Of a stretch of 10,000 nucleotides of DNA, positions 1-9,144 are shown piece by piece. Each line of letters begins with the position of its first letter. The stretch's first letter is position 1. The stretch comes from Trachelipus rathkii. Its lineage: Eukaryota > Arthropoda > Malacostraca > Isopoda > Trachelipodidae. The notes beneath the pieces were generated by a model that saw nothing but the letters and a program-made list of their open reading frames with translations, was not told the origin of the DNA and did no database searches. The stretch covers positions 7,501-17,500 of the forward strand of contig JABUQX010078468.1 of NCBI GenBank assembly GCA_015478945.1, in the 5' to 3' direction. The position numbers were made by a program, and so were the translations under genes.

Positions 1-113
1 TTTTTGTTAAGCTTTAACAGTTTTGTTTTATAAAAAATTCGCTTTCATGTTTAAACGTTAAAGATTTGTGTTTTTACATACCTCTAAGCTGTAATACATA
101 ATCAGTAATTAAA
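1..113. repeat. T-rich tract and start of composite block, copy 1
   Basis: This AT-rich stretch begins with T runs broken by short AAA groups, then reads TTTTTACATACCT at 71-83 and AATCAGTAATTAAAC at about 100-114. The same order of elements recurs at 2400-2500 (TTTTACATACCT at 2452-2463, AATCAGTAAATCAAAAC further on), so the two stretches are copies of one block offset by about 2,380 bp. The window starts inside this copy, and its left limit is not visible. No open reading frame of useful length is present on either strand. Confidence 0.6.
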
Positions 114-141
114 CACCCCCTCCCCCTTCCCTACCCAACCC
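114..141. repeat. C-rich polypyrimidine tract
   Basis: A run of almost only C and T, with C5 and C5 groups followed by CCTACCCAACCC. It stands out in strongly AT-rich surroundings. The matching place in the second block (about 2500-2520) is less C-rich and reads as CACATACCGCCACACC, so the tract has diverged or been misread in one copy. No function is indicated. Confidence 0.55.
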
Positions 142-222
142 TGATCTATTGATCTAATGATTCAATTGATCTATTGACTATTGATCTATTGATCTATTGA
201 CTGATTGATCTAATTGATAATC
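142..222. repeat. GATCTATTGA short tandem repeats, copy 1
   Basis: A microsatellite-like stretch built from the 8-11 bp words GATCTATT, GATCTATTGACT and GATCTAATTGAT, repeated about eight times with variable spacing. The same words recur at 2524-2572 next to the second composite block. The irregular spacing fits either slippage decay or indel-rich sequencing. Confidence 0.75.
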
Positions 223-300
223 TACATGTTCAAGTCCATATTTTCGAGTATCATTCATATGGGATAAACATAAAAATAAAAGAAATAAGTTCTTTTATAC
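223..300. other. AT-rich spacer before the ~280-bp array
   Basis: About 78 bp join the GATCT repeats to the first ~280-bp unit. It contains CATTCATATGGG and an A-rich stretch, and has no counterpart after the second GATCT block. I see no gene or signal in it. Confidence 0.4.
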
Positions 301-2168
301 TGACCAACGAATATATATATGCTAACCGGTCACAAGTTTTCATAGCAATAAAGCTAACATACATAACCTGAACAAGAAATTAATGTACAACGACAAACTA
401 ACATACTTACGCATGAATAAACTCTCAACATTAACAAAGTTCATACTTACCAATAGTAAGTTAACCTACCCATCACTTTTCAACATATATAATACATACT
501 TTGTCATTTTTTACATACATAGTTGAAATTTAACAAAAATTTATCATATACTAATCGTCATATACTAACCACAGAATATATGCTAACGTAACAAAGTTTT
601 TCACTTCAATAAAGAATAACATATAATCTGACTAAGAATTAATGTACAACGAAAAACTAACATACCCTACGCTCGAAATAAAACACTAACATTAACAAAG
701 TTCATTACTCATCAGTGAAGTAACTAACATCGCAACAATACGTACCTAATACGCACTTTTCAACCCATTCTTCTAACATATCATTGTATTTTTTAGCATA
801 ACCATAGTAAATTTAACAAAATATATATCTAGCTAATCCTAGTTATAAGACTGATCAACGGAATATATGCTAACGTATAAAGTTTCAACTATCAAAAAGA
901 TATACATATTGTACTGAACTATAAGAATTATAATGTACAACACAAACCTACATTAGCCTTAAACGAATAACCACTAACATTAAAAAAGTTCCCATACTTA
1001 ACATCAATGAAGTAACTAACATAACACAAAACGTACCCTATTCACACTTTTCAAACATATCTCTACATATCATATTATTTTACATTAACAATAGTAAACA
1101 TTTAAAAAAAATTTCAGTTTAGGTGTGGCGTTCACGAATTGCATGCTAACGTACAAAAATTTTACATTAATAAAGATAACATATCATTAGCCTGAACTAA
1201 GAATATAGTACAACGATACAAAACCTAACTACTTAAACAACGAATAAACACTAACATTAACAATTCATACTTAACAACAGTAAATACCTTTACTCACACT
1301 TTTTTTCAAACATGATTCTAATCATATCATATATTTTTAGCATTAACAATAGTATAACCTCTAACAAAATATACATAACATAACCAATTATACAACTTGA
1401 CAAAATATATGCTAAACGTAACAAGTTTCACATCAATAAAGTAAGCATGTTATAACCTGAACTCAGAATATAAAAATAATACAAAACGACAATACCATAA
1501 CAATATTCTTAAGAACGAATAACAGGCTAACATTACAAAGTTCCATACTTTAACAACAGTAAAGGTATATACATGCAGATAAAACGTACCTATTCACAAC
1601 TTTTCAAACTATATATAATAGTATCACTGTTATTTTAATTAGCCAGCGTAACATTTACCAATTTTGATCAATTACTACCTAAACCCCATACTGCCCAATG
1701 TAATGATGCGACGTGAAAAGGTCTCAAGTCAATAAAGTACCATAGTCATTAACCTGATAACTCAGATATAATGTACAACGACAAAACTAACATATCTTAA
1801 CCAGAATATAACAGCCTAACATTAACAAAGTCCCATACTTAACAACAGTAAAGAACTAAATTGGCACAAACGTACTTATTCACACTTTTAAAACATATCT
1901 CTAACGTATATATCACGGTTATTATTAATTAACATCGTAACATTTAACAAAAAGATTTATCATTACCTAAGCATCATGCTTACCAACGAATATATTGCTA
2001 ACGTAACAAGTTTTTCACATCAATAAAGCTTACATATCAAACCTGAACTAAAAATATAATGTACATCGACAAGAACTAACACACCTTGAATAGAAGTAAC
2101 AAGCTAACGTTACAAATTCAATACTGTAACAACAGTAAAGTACTAAAAAGACGATACAGGAACGTCCC
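301..2168. repeat. Degenerate ~280-bp tandem repeat, about 7 copies
   Basis: Two landmarks recur in register. GCTAACGTAACAAAGTTT-like words begin at 321, 582, 869, 1145, 1411, 1705 and 1997. ATGTACAACGACAAAACTAAC-like words begin near 383, 642, 933, 1206, 1478, 1771 and 2059. The second series gives spacings of 259, 291, 273, 272, 293 and 288 bp, mean 279. Each unit also has GTACCTATTCACACTTTTCAAACATAT-like and ATTTAACAAAA-like parts. The last copy stops near AACGTCCCCG (2161-2170), where the T-rich tract starts. Differences between copies are mainly one- or two-base indels, which explains the uneven spacing. Every reading frame is broken often, so this is non-coding satellite-like DNA. I do not recognise the family. 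Confidence 0.85.
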
Positions 2169-2450
2169 CGTTTTACCTTTTTTTCTTTTTGTTTTAAAAA
2201 CTTTTATTTATTTTTATATTTTTTTTCTTTTGCACTCTAACATTTAACAAACTTGTATTTATTTTTAATTTTATTTCTTTAAATTTTTGTTTTAAAAATA
2301 CTTTTATTTATTTTTAATTTATATTCTTTAAAAACTTTTTGTTTTGTTTTTTTTAAAAAACTTTTTAATTTTTAACTTTATTTCTTTTAAAACTTTTCGT
2401 TTTTACTGAAAATTTTATTCTTTTTTTATGTTTATAACTAAAATTTACAT
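2169..2450. repeat. T-rich region of degenerate ~55-bp tandem pieces
   Basis: Long T runs alternate with AAAAACTTTTATTTATTTTTA-like words that start near 2200, 2252, 2300 and 2360, so the tract looks like four imperfect copies of a ~50-60 bp unit rather than random T-rich DNA. One copy is preceded by CTCTAACATTTAACAAA (2236-2252), a word also found in the ~280-bp units, which ties the two repeats together. The first bases of the window look like the tail of another such tract. There is no gene. Confidence 0.6.
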
Positions 2451-2523
2451 GTTTTACATACCTAAAACAGTAAAACAAGTAATCAGTAAATCAAAACTCA
2501 CATACCGCCACACCAAAACCATC
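2451..2523. repeat. Composite block, copy 2
   Basis: This repeats the order seen at 71-141: TTTTACATACCT, then a CAGTAA-type word, then AATCAGTAA, then CAAAACTCACATACCGCCACACC in place of the C-rich tract. The offset from copy 1 is close to 2,380 bp throughout, which supports one duplicated module rather than separate low-complexity matches. Confidence 0.6.
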
Positions 2524-2575
2524 TTGATCTATAGACTATTGATCTAACGATCTATTGACTCTTGATCTATTTAGG
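2524..2575. repeat. GATCTATTGA short tandem repeats, copy 2
   Basis: About five GATCTAT, GATCTAACGATC and GATCTATTGACTCTT words. It occupies the same place in the composite block as 142-222 but is shorter, and the sequence after it is unrelated to what follows copy 1. Confidence 0.7.
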
Positions 2576-2755
2576 ATAGTTTTTATCTTGTAGACGGTTA
2601 AACTAATGACATAACATACTTAACATCACAACAGCCGCAGTAATAAACAGCCCAGCACTAATCACTTAAACAACAAGTTCACATAGTGGGAAGTAAAACA
2701 AGTTTTCACTTTTATAACATATAATTTTCAATGAAAAGAGCATTAAATATACATA

Positions 2756-2769
2756 AAAACATATGTTTT
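2756..2769. repeat. 14-bp perfect palindrome
   Basis: AAAACATATGTTTT equals its own reverse complement. In AT-rich DNA this is only a mildly unusual event. No associated gene. Confidence 0.5.
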
Positions 2770-3022
2770 ATTTAATTAACTATTAATTCATCTATACAGA
2801 GCGCAAGGATTCTATATAAATTGGGAGCAAATTCTATGTATTTTCTCGCAGAGATTCAACTCCATCTCGAAATGATTTAAGTATAAATACAGCTCTAAGC
2901 ACTAAACACGATTTTTTCTATGCATATTTGTTTCAACAGCAATCATTCGCACATGCCAGATAGAAGTAAACGTACCATGCGATAGTTTATTAGGCCTCCT
3001 GTATATGCATTAATTACGGTAA

Positions 3023-3037
3023 ACACTGTTTCAGTGT
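3023..3037. repeat. Short perfect stem-loop left of the array
   Basis: ACACTG, a TTT loop, then CAGTGT: six paired bases with a three-base loop, about 40 bp before the first satellite-like sequence. It could mark the end of whatever unit the array sits in, but nothing else supports that. Confidence 0.5.
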
Positions 3038-3074
3038 ATAATATCGAGATTACACTTTGACTATATGAAATTTG

Positions 3075-3142
3075 ACTAGGAAATTTGACCTGTGGGACTG
3101 GGCACTAGGCCTGGCAATGGCACTAGTTCGGTTAAGTACATT
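3075..3142. repeat. Diverged, truncated first satellite unit
   Basis: This aligns with unit positions 19 to about 83 of the 133-bp repeat (unit base 1 = GGACGTCAAC). Differences are almost entirely short indels: extra T in AAATTT, extra C in GACC, extra T in GTTCGG and GGTTAAG, and loss of CC or C in ACTAGG and TACATT. It stops in the middle of the unit at ACATT, where the inverted junction at 3143 begins. Confidence 0.8.
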
Positions 3143-3209
3143 GTGGGCTAGGTTGACGTCCTTAGTCTCTACTAGTCTAGTCTCTACTAAGGACGTCAAC
3201 CTAGCCCAC
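3143..3209. repeat. Inverted repeat at the left edge of the array
   Basis: Positions 3143-3166 are the exact reverse complement of 3186-3209: 24-bp perfect arms around a 19-base spacer. The right arm is the start of the first regular unit (ACTAAGGACGTCAACC onward). The left arm is the same sequence inverted, joined to the truncated unit ending at 3142. The inversion is centred on the unit's own CCTTAGT/ACTAAGG hairpin, so it fits a fold-back or template-switch event at that hairpin. Confidence 0.85.
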
Positions 3210-6200
3210 TAGGAAATTGACTGTGGGACTGGGCACTACCGGCCTGGCAATGGCACTAGTCGGTAGTACCATTTAGCGCCCCACTACCCATTCCTTAGTC
3301 TCTACTAGTCTAGTCTCTACTAAGGACGTCAACCTAGCCCACTAGGAAATTGACTGTGGGACTGGGCACTACCGGCCTGGCAATGGCACTAGTCGGTAGT
3401 ACCATTTAGCGCCCCACTACCCATTCCTTAGTCTCTACTAGTCTAGTCTCTACTAAGGACGTCAACCTAGCCCACTAGGAAATTGACTGTGGGACTGGGC
3501 ACTACCGGCCTGGCAATGGCACTAGTCGGTAGTACCATTTAGCGCCCCACTACCCATTCCTTAGTCTCTACTAGTCTAGTCTCTACTAAGGACGTCAACC
3601 TAGCCCACTAGGAAATTGACTGTGGGACTGGGCACTACCGGCCTGGCAATGGCACTAGTCGGTAGTACCATTTAGCGCCCCACTACCCATTCCTTAGTCT
3701 CTACTAGTCTAGTCTCTACTAAGGACGTCAACCTAGCCCACTAGGAAATTGACTGTGGGACTGGGCACTACCGGCCTGGCAATGGCACTAGTCGGTAGTA
3801 CCATTTAGCGCCCCACTACCCATTCCTTAGTCTCTACTAGTCTAGTCTCTACTAAGGACGTCAACCTAGCCCACTAGGAAATTGACTGTGGGACTGGGCA
3901 CTACCGGCCTGGCAATGGCACTAGTCGGTAGTACCATTTAGCGCCCCACTACCCATTCCTTAGTCTCTACTAGTCTAGTCTCTACTAAGGACGTCAACCT
4001 AGCCCACTAGGAAATTGACTGTGGGACTGGGCACTACCGGCCTGGCAATGGCACTAGTCGGTAGTACCATTTAGCGCCCCACTACCCATTCCTTAGTCTC
4101 TACTAGTCTAGTCTCTACTAAGGACGTCAACCTAGCCCACTAGGAAATTGACTGTGGGACTGGGCACTACCGGCCTGGCAATGGCACTAGTCGGTAGTAC
4201 CATTTAGCGCCCCACTACCCATTCCTTAGTCTCTACTAGTCTAGTCTCTACTAAGGACGTCAACCTAGCCCACTAGGAAATTGACTGTGGGACTGGGCAC
4301 TACCGGCCTGGCAATGGCACTAGTCGGTAGTACCATTTAGCGCCCCACTACCCATTCCTTAGTCTCTACTAGTCTAGTCTCTACTAAGGACGTCAACCTA
4401 GCCCACTAGGAAATTGACTGTGGGACTGGGCACTACCGGCCTGGCAATGGCACTAGTCGGTAGTACCATTTAGCGCCCCACTACCCATTCCTTAGTCTCT
4501 ACTAGTCTAGTCTCTACTAAGGACGTCAACCTAGCCCACTAGGAAATTGACTGTGGGACTGGGCACTACCGGCCTGGCAATGGCACTAGTCGGTAGTACC
4601 ATTTAGCGCCCCACTACCCATTCCTTAGTCTCTACTAGTCTAGTCTCTACTAAGGACGTCAACCTAGCCCACTAGGAAATTGACTGTGGGACTGGGCACT
4701 ACCGGCCTGGCAATGGCACTAGTCGGTAGTACCATTTAGCGCCCCACTACCCATTCCTTAGTCTCTACTAGTCTAGTCTCTACTAAGGACGTCAACCTAG
4801 CCCACTAGGAAATTGACTGTGGGACTGGGCACTACCGGCCTGGCAATGGCACTAGTCGGTAGTACCATTTAGCGCCCCACTACCCATTCCTTAGTCTCTA
4901 CTAGTCTAGTCTCTACTAAGGACGTCAACCTAGCCCACTAGGAAATTGACTGTGGGACTGGGCACTACCGGCCTGGCAATGGCACTAGTCGGTAGTACCA
5001 TTTAGCGCCCCACTACCCATTCCTTAGTCTCTACTAGTCTAGTCTCTACTAAGGACGTCAACCTAGCCCACTAGGAAATTGACTGTGGGACTGGGCACTA
5101 CCGGCCTGGCAATGGCACTAGTCGGTAGTACCATTTAGCGCCCCACTACCCATTCCTTAGTCTCTACTAGTCTAGTCTCTACTAAGGACGTCAACCTAGC
5201 CCACTAGGAAATTGACTGTGGGACTGGGCACTACCGGCCTGGCAATGGCACTAGTCGGTAGTACCATTTAGCGCCCCACTACCCATTCCTTAGTCTCTAC
5301 TAGTCTAGTCTCTACTAAGGACGTCAACCTAGCCCACTAGGAAATTGACTGTGGGACTGGGCACTACCGGCCTGGCAATGGCACTAGTCGGTAGTACCAT
5401 TTAGCGCCCCACTACCCATTCCTTAGTCTCTACTAGTCTAGTCTCTACTAAGGACGTCAACCTAGCCCACTAGGAAATTGACTGTGGGACTGGGCACTAC
5501 CGGCCTGGCAATGGCACTAGTCGGTAGTACCATTTAGCGCCCCACTACCCATTCCTTAGTCTCTACTAGTCTAGTCTCTACTAAGGACGTCAACCTAGCC
5601 CACTAGGAAATTGACTGTGGGACTGGGCACTACCGGCCTGGCAATGGCACTAGTCGGTAGTACCATTTAGCGCCCCACTACCCATTCCTTAGTCTCTACT
5701 AGTCTAGTCTCTACTAAGGACGTCAACCTAGCCCACTAGGAAATTGACTGTGGGACTGGGCACTACCGGCCTGGCAATGGCACTAGTCGGTAGTACCATT
5801 TAGCGCCCCACTACCCATTCCTTAGTCTCTACTAGTCTAGTCTCTACTAAGGACGTCAACCTAGCCCACTAGGAAATTGACTGTGGGACTGGGCACTACC
5901 GGCCTGGCAATGGCACTAGTCGGTAGTACCATTTAGCGCCCCACTACCCATTCCTTAGTCTCTACTAGTCTAGTCTCTACTAAGGACGTCAACCTAGCCC
6001 ACTAGGAAATTGACTGTGGGACTGGGCACTACCGGCCTGGCAATGGCACTAGTCGGTAGTACCATTTAGCGCCCCACTACCCATTCCTTAGTCTCTACTA
6101 GTCTAGTCTCTACTAAGGACGTCAACCTAGCCCACTAGGAAATTGACTGTGGGACTGGGCACTACCGGCCTGGCAATGGCACTAGTCGGTAGTACCATTT

Positions 6201-6382
6201 AGCGCCCCACTACCCATTCCTTAGTCTCTACTAGTCTAGTCTCTACTAAGGACGTCAACCTAGCCCACTAGGAAATTGACTGTGGGACTGGGCACTACCG
6301 GCCTGGCAATGGCACTAGTCGGTAGTACCATTTAGCGCCCCACTACCCATTCCTTAGTCTCTACTAGTCTAGTCTCTACTAA

Positions 6383-6747
6383 GGACGTCAACCTAGCCCA
6401 CTAGGAAATTGACTGTGGGACTGGGCACTACCGGCCTGGCAATGGCACTAGTCGGTAGTACCATTTAGCGCCCCACTACCCATTCCTTAGTCTCTACTAA
6501 GGACGTCAACCTAGCCCACTAGGAAATTGACTGTGGGACTGGGCACTACCGGCCTGGCAATGGCACTAGTCGGTAGTACCATTTAGCGCCCCACTACCCA
6601 TTCCTTAGTCTCTACTAAGGACGTCAACCTAGCCCACTAGGAAATTGACTGTGGGACTGGGCACTACCGGCCTGGCAATGGCACTAGTCGGTAGTACCAT
6701 TTAGCGCCCCACTACCCATTCCTTAGTCTCTACTAAGTCTCTACTAA
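6383..6747. repeat. Linker-length variant cluster inside the array
   Basis: Three adjacent units differ only in the linker that precedes GGACGTC. Units at 6383 and 6501 are 118 bp: the linker has one TAGTCTCTACTA instead of two, losing 15 bp (TAGTCTCTACTAGTC). The unit at 6619 is 129 bp: AGTCTCTACTA is directly duplicated (11 bp), an intermediate form seen nowhere else in the window. In the short form CCTTAGT and ACTAAGG are only four bases apart and form a tight hairpin. The cluster divides the 24-unit left block from the next homogeneous block. Confidence 0.95.
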
Positions 6748-8077
6748 GGACGTCAACCTAGCCCACTAGGAAATTGACTGTGGGACTGGGCACTACCGGC
6801 CTGGCAATGGCACTAGTCGGTAGTACCATTTAGCGCCCCACTACCCATTCCTTAGTCTCTACTAGTCTAGTCTCTACTAAGGACGTCAACCTAGCCCACT
6901 AGGAAATTGACTGTGGGACTGGGCACTACCGGCCTGGCAATGGCACTAGTCGGTAGTACCATTTAGCGCCCCACTACCCATTCCTTAGTCTCTACTAGTC
7001 TAGTCTCTACTAAGGACGTCAACCTAGCCCACTAGGAAATTGACTGTGGGACTGGGCACTACCGGCCTGGCAATGGCACTAGTCGGTAGTACCATTTAGC
7101 GCCCCACTACCCATTCCTTAGTCTCTACTAGTCTAGTCTCTACTAAGGACGTCAACCTAGCCCACTAGGAAATTGACTGTGGGACTGGGCACTACCGGCC
7201 TGGCAATGGCACTAGTCGGTAGTACCATTTAGCGCCCCACTACCCATTCCTTAGTCTCTACTAGTCTAGTCTCTACTAAGGACGTCAACCTAGCCCACTA
7301 GGAAATTGACTGTGGGACTGGGCACTACCGGCCTGGCAATGGCACTAGTCGGTAGTACCATTTAGCGCCCCACTACCCATTCCTTAGTCTCTACTAGTCT
7401 AGTCTCTACTAAGGACGTCAACCTAGCCCACTAGGAAATTGACTGTGGGACTGGGCACTACCGGCCTGGCAATGGCACTAGTCGGTAGTACCATTTAGCG
7501 CCCCACTACCCATTCCTTAGTCTCTACTAGTCTAGTCTCTACTAAGGACGTCAACCTAGCCCACTAGGAAATTGACTGTGGGACTGGGCACTACCGGCCT
7601 GGCAATGGCACTAGTCGGTAGTACCATTTAGCGCCCCACTACCCATTCCTTAGTCTCTACTAGTCTAGTCTCTACTAAGGACGTCAACCTAGCCCACTAG
7701 GAAATTGACTGTGGGACTGGGCACTACCGGCCTGGCAATGGCACTAGTCGGTAGTACCATTTAGCGCCCCACTACCCATTCCTTAGTCTCTACTAGTCTA
7801 GTCTCTACTAAGGACGTCAACCTAGCCCACTAGGAAATTGACTGTGGGACTGGGCACTACCGGCCTGGCAATGGCACTAGTCGGTAGTACCATTTAGCGC
7901 CCCACTACCCATTCCTTAGTCTCTACTAGTCTAGTCTCTACTAAGGACGTCAACCTAGCCCACTAGGAAATTGACTGTGGGACTGGGCACTACCGGCCTG
8001 GCAATGGCACTAGTCGGTAGTACCATTTAGCGCCCCACTACCCATTCCTTAGTCTCTACTAGTCTAGTCTCTACTAA

Positions 8078-8210
8078 GGACGTCAACCTAGCCCACTAGG
8101 AAATTGACTGTGGGACTGGGCACTACCGGCCTGGCAATGGCACTAGTCGGTAGTACGTCATGGCGTCCCACTACCCATTCCTTTGTTTCTACTAGTCTAG
8201 TCTCTACTAA
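8078..8210. repeat. Substituted satellite unit
   Basis: This unit keeps the 133-bp length but has two patches of substitutions. TACCATTTAGCGCCCC is replaced by TACGTCATGGCGTCCC (8154-8169), and CCTTAGTCTCTAC by CCTTTGTTTCTAC near 8181-8192. The second patch breaks the CCTTAGT/ACTAAGG hairpin. Its GCGTCCC is shared with the units at 8462, 8550 and 8919, which links it to the right-edge subfamily. It is flanked by standard units on both sides. Confidence 0.9.
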
Positions 8211-8461
8211 GGACGTCAACCTAGCCCACTAGGAAATTGACTGTGGGACTGGGCACTACCGGCCTGGCAATGGCACTAGTCGGTAGTACCATTTAGCGCC
8301 CCACTACCCATTCCTTAGTCTCTACTAGTCTAGTCTCTACTAAGGACGTCAACCTAGCCCACTAGGAAATTGACTGTGGGACTGGGCACTACCGGCCTGG
8401 CAATGGCACTAGTCGGTAGTACCATTTAGCGCCCCACTACCCATTCCTTAGTCTCTACTAA

Positions 8462-8652
8462 GGACGTCAACCTAGCCCACTAGGAAATTGACTGTGGGAC
8501 TGCGCACTACCCCTTAGCGTCCCACTACCCATTCCTTAGTCTCTACTAAGGACGTCAACCTATCCCACTAGGAAATTGACTGTGGGACTGCGCACTACCC
8601 CTTAGCGTCCCACTACCCATTCCTTAGTCTCTACTAGTCTAGTCTCTACTAA
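8462..8652. repeat. Two units with a 30-bp internal deletion
   Basis: Units of 88 and 103 bp read GCACTACC directly followed by CCTTAGCGTCCC. Compared with the full unit, 30 bp between the direct repeats ACTACC and AGTACC are gone. This removes the loop and right arm of the GGCACTACCG/CGGTAGTACC hairpin. Both share ACTGCGCAC in place of ACTGGGCAC, so they descend from one deleted unit. They differ from each other in linker form (15 bp) and in CCTATCCC versus CCTAGCCC. Confidence 0.93.
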
Positions 8653-9036
8653 GGACGTCAACCTAGCCCACTAGGAAATTGACTGTGGGACTGGGCACTA
8701 CCGGCCTGGCAATGGCACTAGTCGGTAGTACCATTTAGCGCCCCACTACCCATTCCTTAGTCTCTACTAGTCTAGTCTCTACTAAGGACATCAACCTAGC
8801 CCACTAGGAAATTGACTGTGGGACTGGGCACTACCGGCCTGGCAATGGCACTAGTCGGTAGTACCATTTAGCGCCCCACTACCCATTCCTTAGTCTCTAC
8901 TAGTCTAGTCTCTACTAAGGACGTCAACCTAGCCCACTAGGAAATTGACTGTGGGACTGGGCACTACCGGCCTGGCAATGGCACTAGTCGGTAGTACCAT
9001 TTAGCGTCCCACTACCCATTCCTTAGTCTCTACTAA

Positions 9037-9144
9037 GGACGTCAACCTAGCCCACTAGGAAATTGACTGTGTGTCCTTAGTCTCTACTAAGGACGTCAAC
9101 CTAGCCCACTAGGAAATTGACTGTGTGTCCTTAGTCTCTACTAA
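9037..9144. repeat. Two 54-bp mini-units at the right edge
   Basis: Two identical 54-bp units join unit positions 1-35 (through TTGACTGTG) to TGT and then the short linker CCTTAGTCTCTACTAA. The middle of the unit, with its larger hairpin, is missing. In the linker after each mini-unit the arms lengthen to GTCCTTAGT and ACTAAGGAC around CTCT, a 22-base perfect hairpin (for example 9127-9148). This is a local tandem duplication of an already deleted unit. Confidence 0.95.

Larger units (their letters stand above)
2576..3070. other. Gene-free, low-copy-looking AT-rich segment
   Basis: About 500 bp with no internal repetition and no supported gene. The longest ATG-led frame noted on the plus strand is 14 codons (2836-2880). 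A minus-strand frame ends near 2952 after about 50 open codons without a convincing start. TATA-like words occur at 2813-2820 (TATATAAA) and 2882-2889 (TATAAATA), but in DNA this AT-rich they are expected by chance. The segment holds two palindromes, listed separately, and an inverted pair ATGCATAT/ATATGCAT at 2920-2927 and 3003-3010. It lies directly left of the satellite array. Confidence 0.5.
3191..9144. repeat. 133-bp satellite array, 47 units
   Basis: Unit starts (GGACGTCAAC) fall exactly every 133 bp from 3191 to 6383 (24 units, identical as far as I can read). Units of 118, 118, 129 and 133 bp follow, then ten of 133 from 6881, then 133, 118, 88, 103, 133, 133, 118, 54 and 54 bp. The full unit is 52% GC (69 of 133) in AT-rich flanks, with four CpG and five CTAG. 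Three inverted repeats lie in each unit: CCTAG/CTAGG (10-23), GGCACTACCG/CGGTAGTACC with one mismatch (42-51 and 71-80), and CCTTAGT/ACTAAGG across the unit junction. Stops occur in all six frames of the unit, so it cannot encode protein. A homogeneous centre with divergent right edge is typical of satellites homogenised by unequal exchange. I do not recognise the family. Confidence 0.97.

Noticed and set aside
2836..2880. Plus-strand ATG frame of 14 codons with a TATA-like word 16 bp upstream
   Set aside because: Too short, and TATA-like words are common in this AT-rich DNA.
2952..3104. Minus-strand open frame of about 50 codons
   Set aside because: It has no convincing start, runs partly through the satellite edge, shows no recognisable protein motif and is short enough to be chance.
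3191..9144. CRISPR array
   Set aside because: There are no variable spacers between conserved repeats. The whole 133-bp unit is conserved, and no cas-like gene is present.
3191..9144. Tandem-repeat protein gene (133-bp unit)
   Set aside because: 133 is not a multiple of three, and each unit has stops in all three frames on both strands.
3191..9144. CACTA transposon ends, because CACTA words recur in the unit (unit positions 17, 44, 64, 92), one as CACTACCGG
   Set aside because: The words lie inside a short hairpin unit, there is no matching inverted end spelled CCGGTAGTG, no 3-bp target duplication and no transposase.
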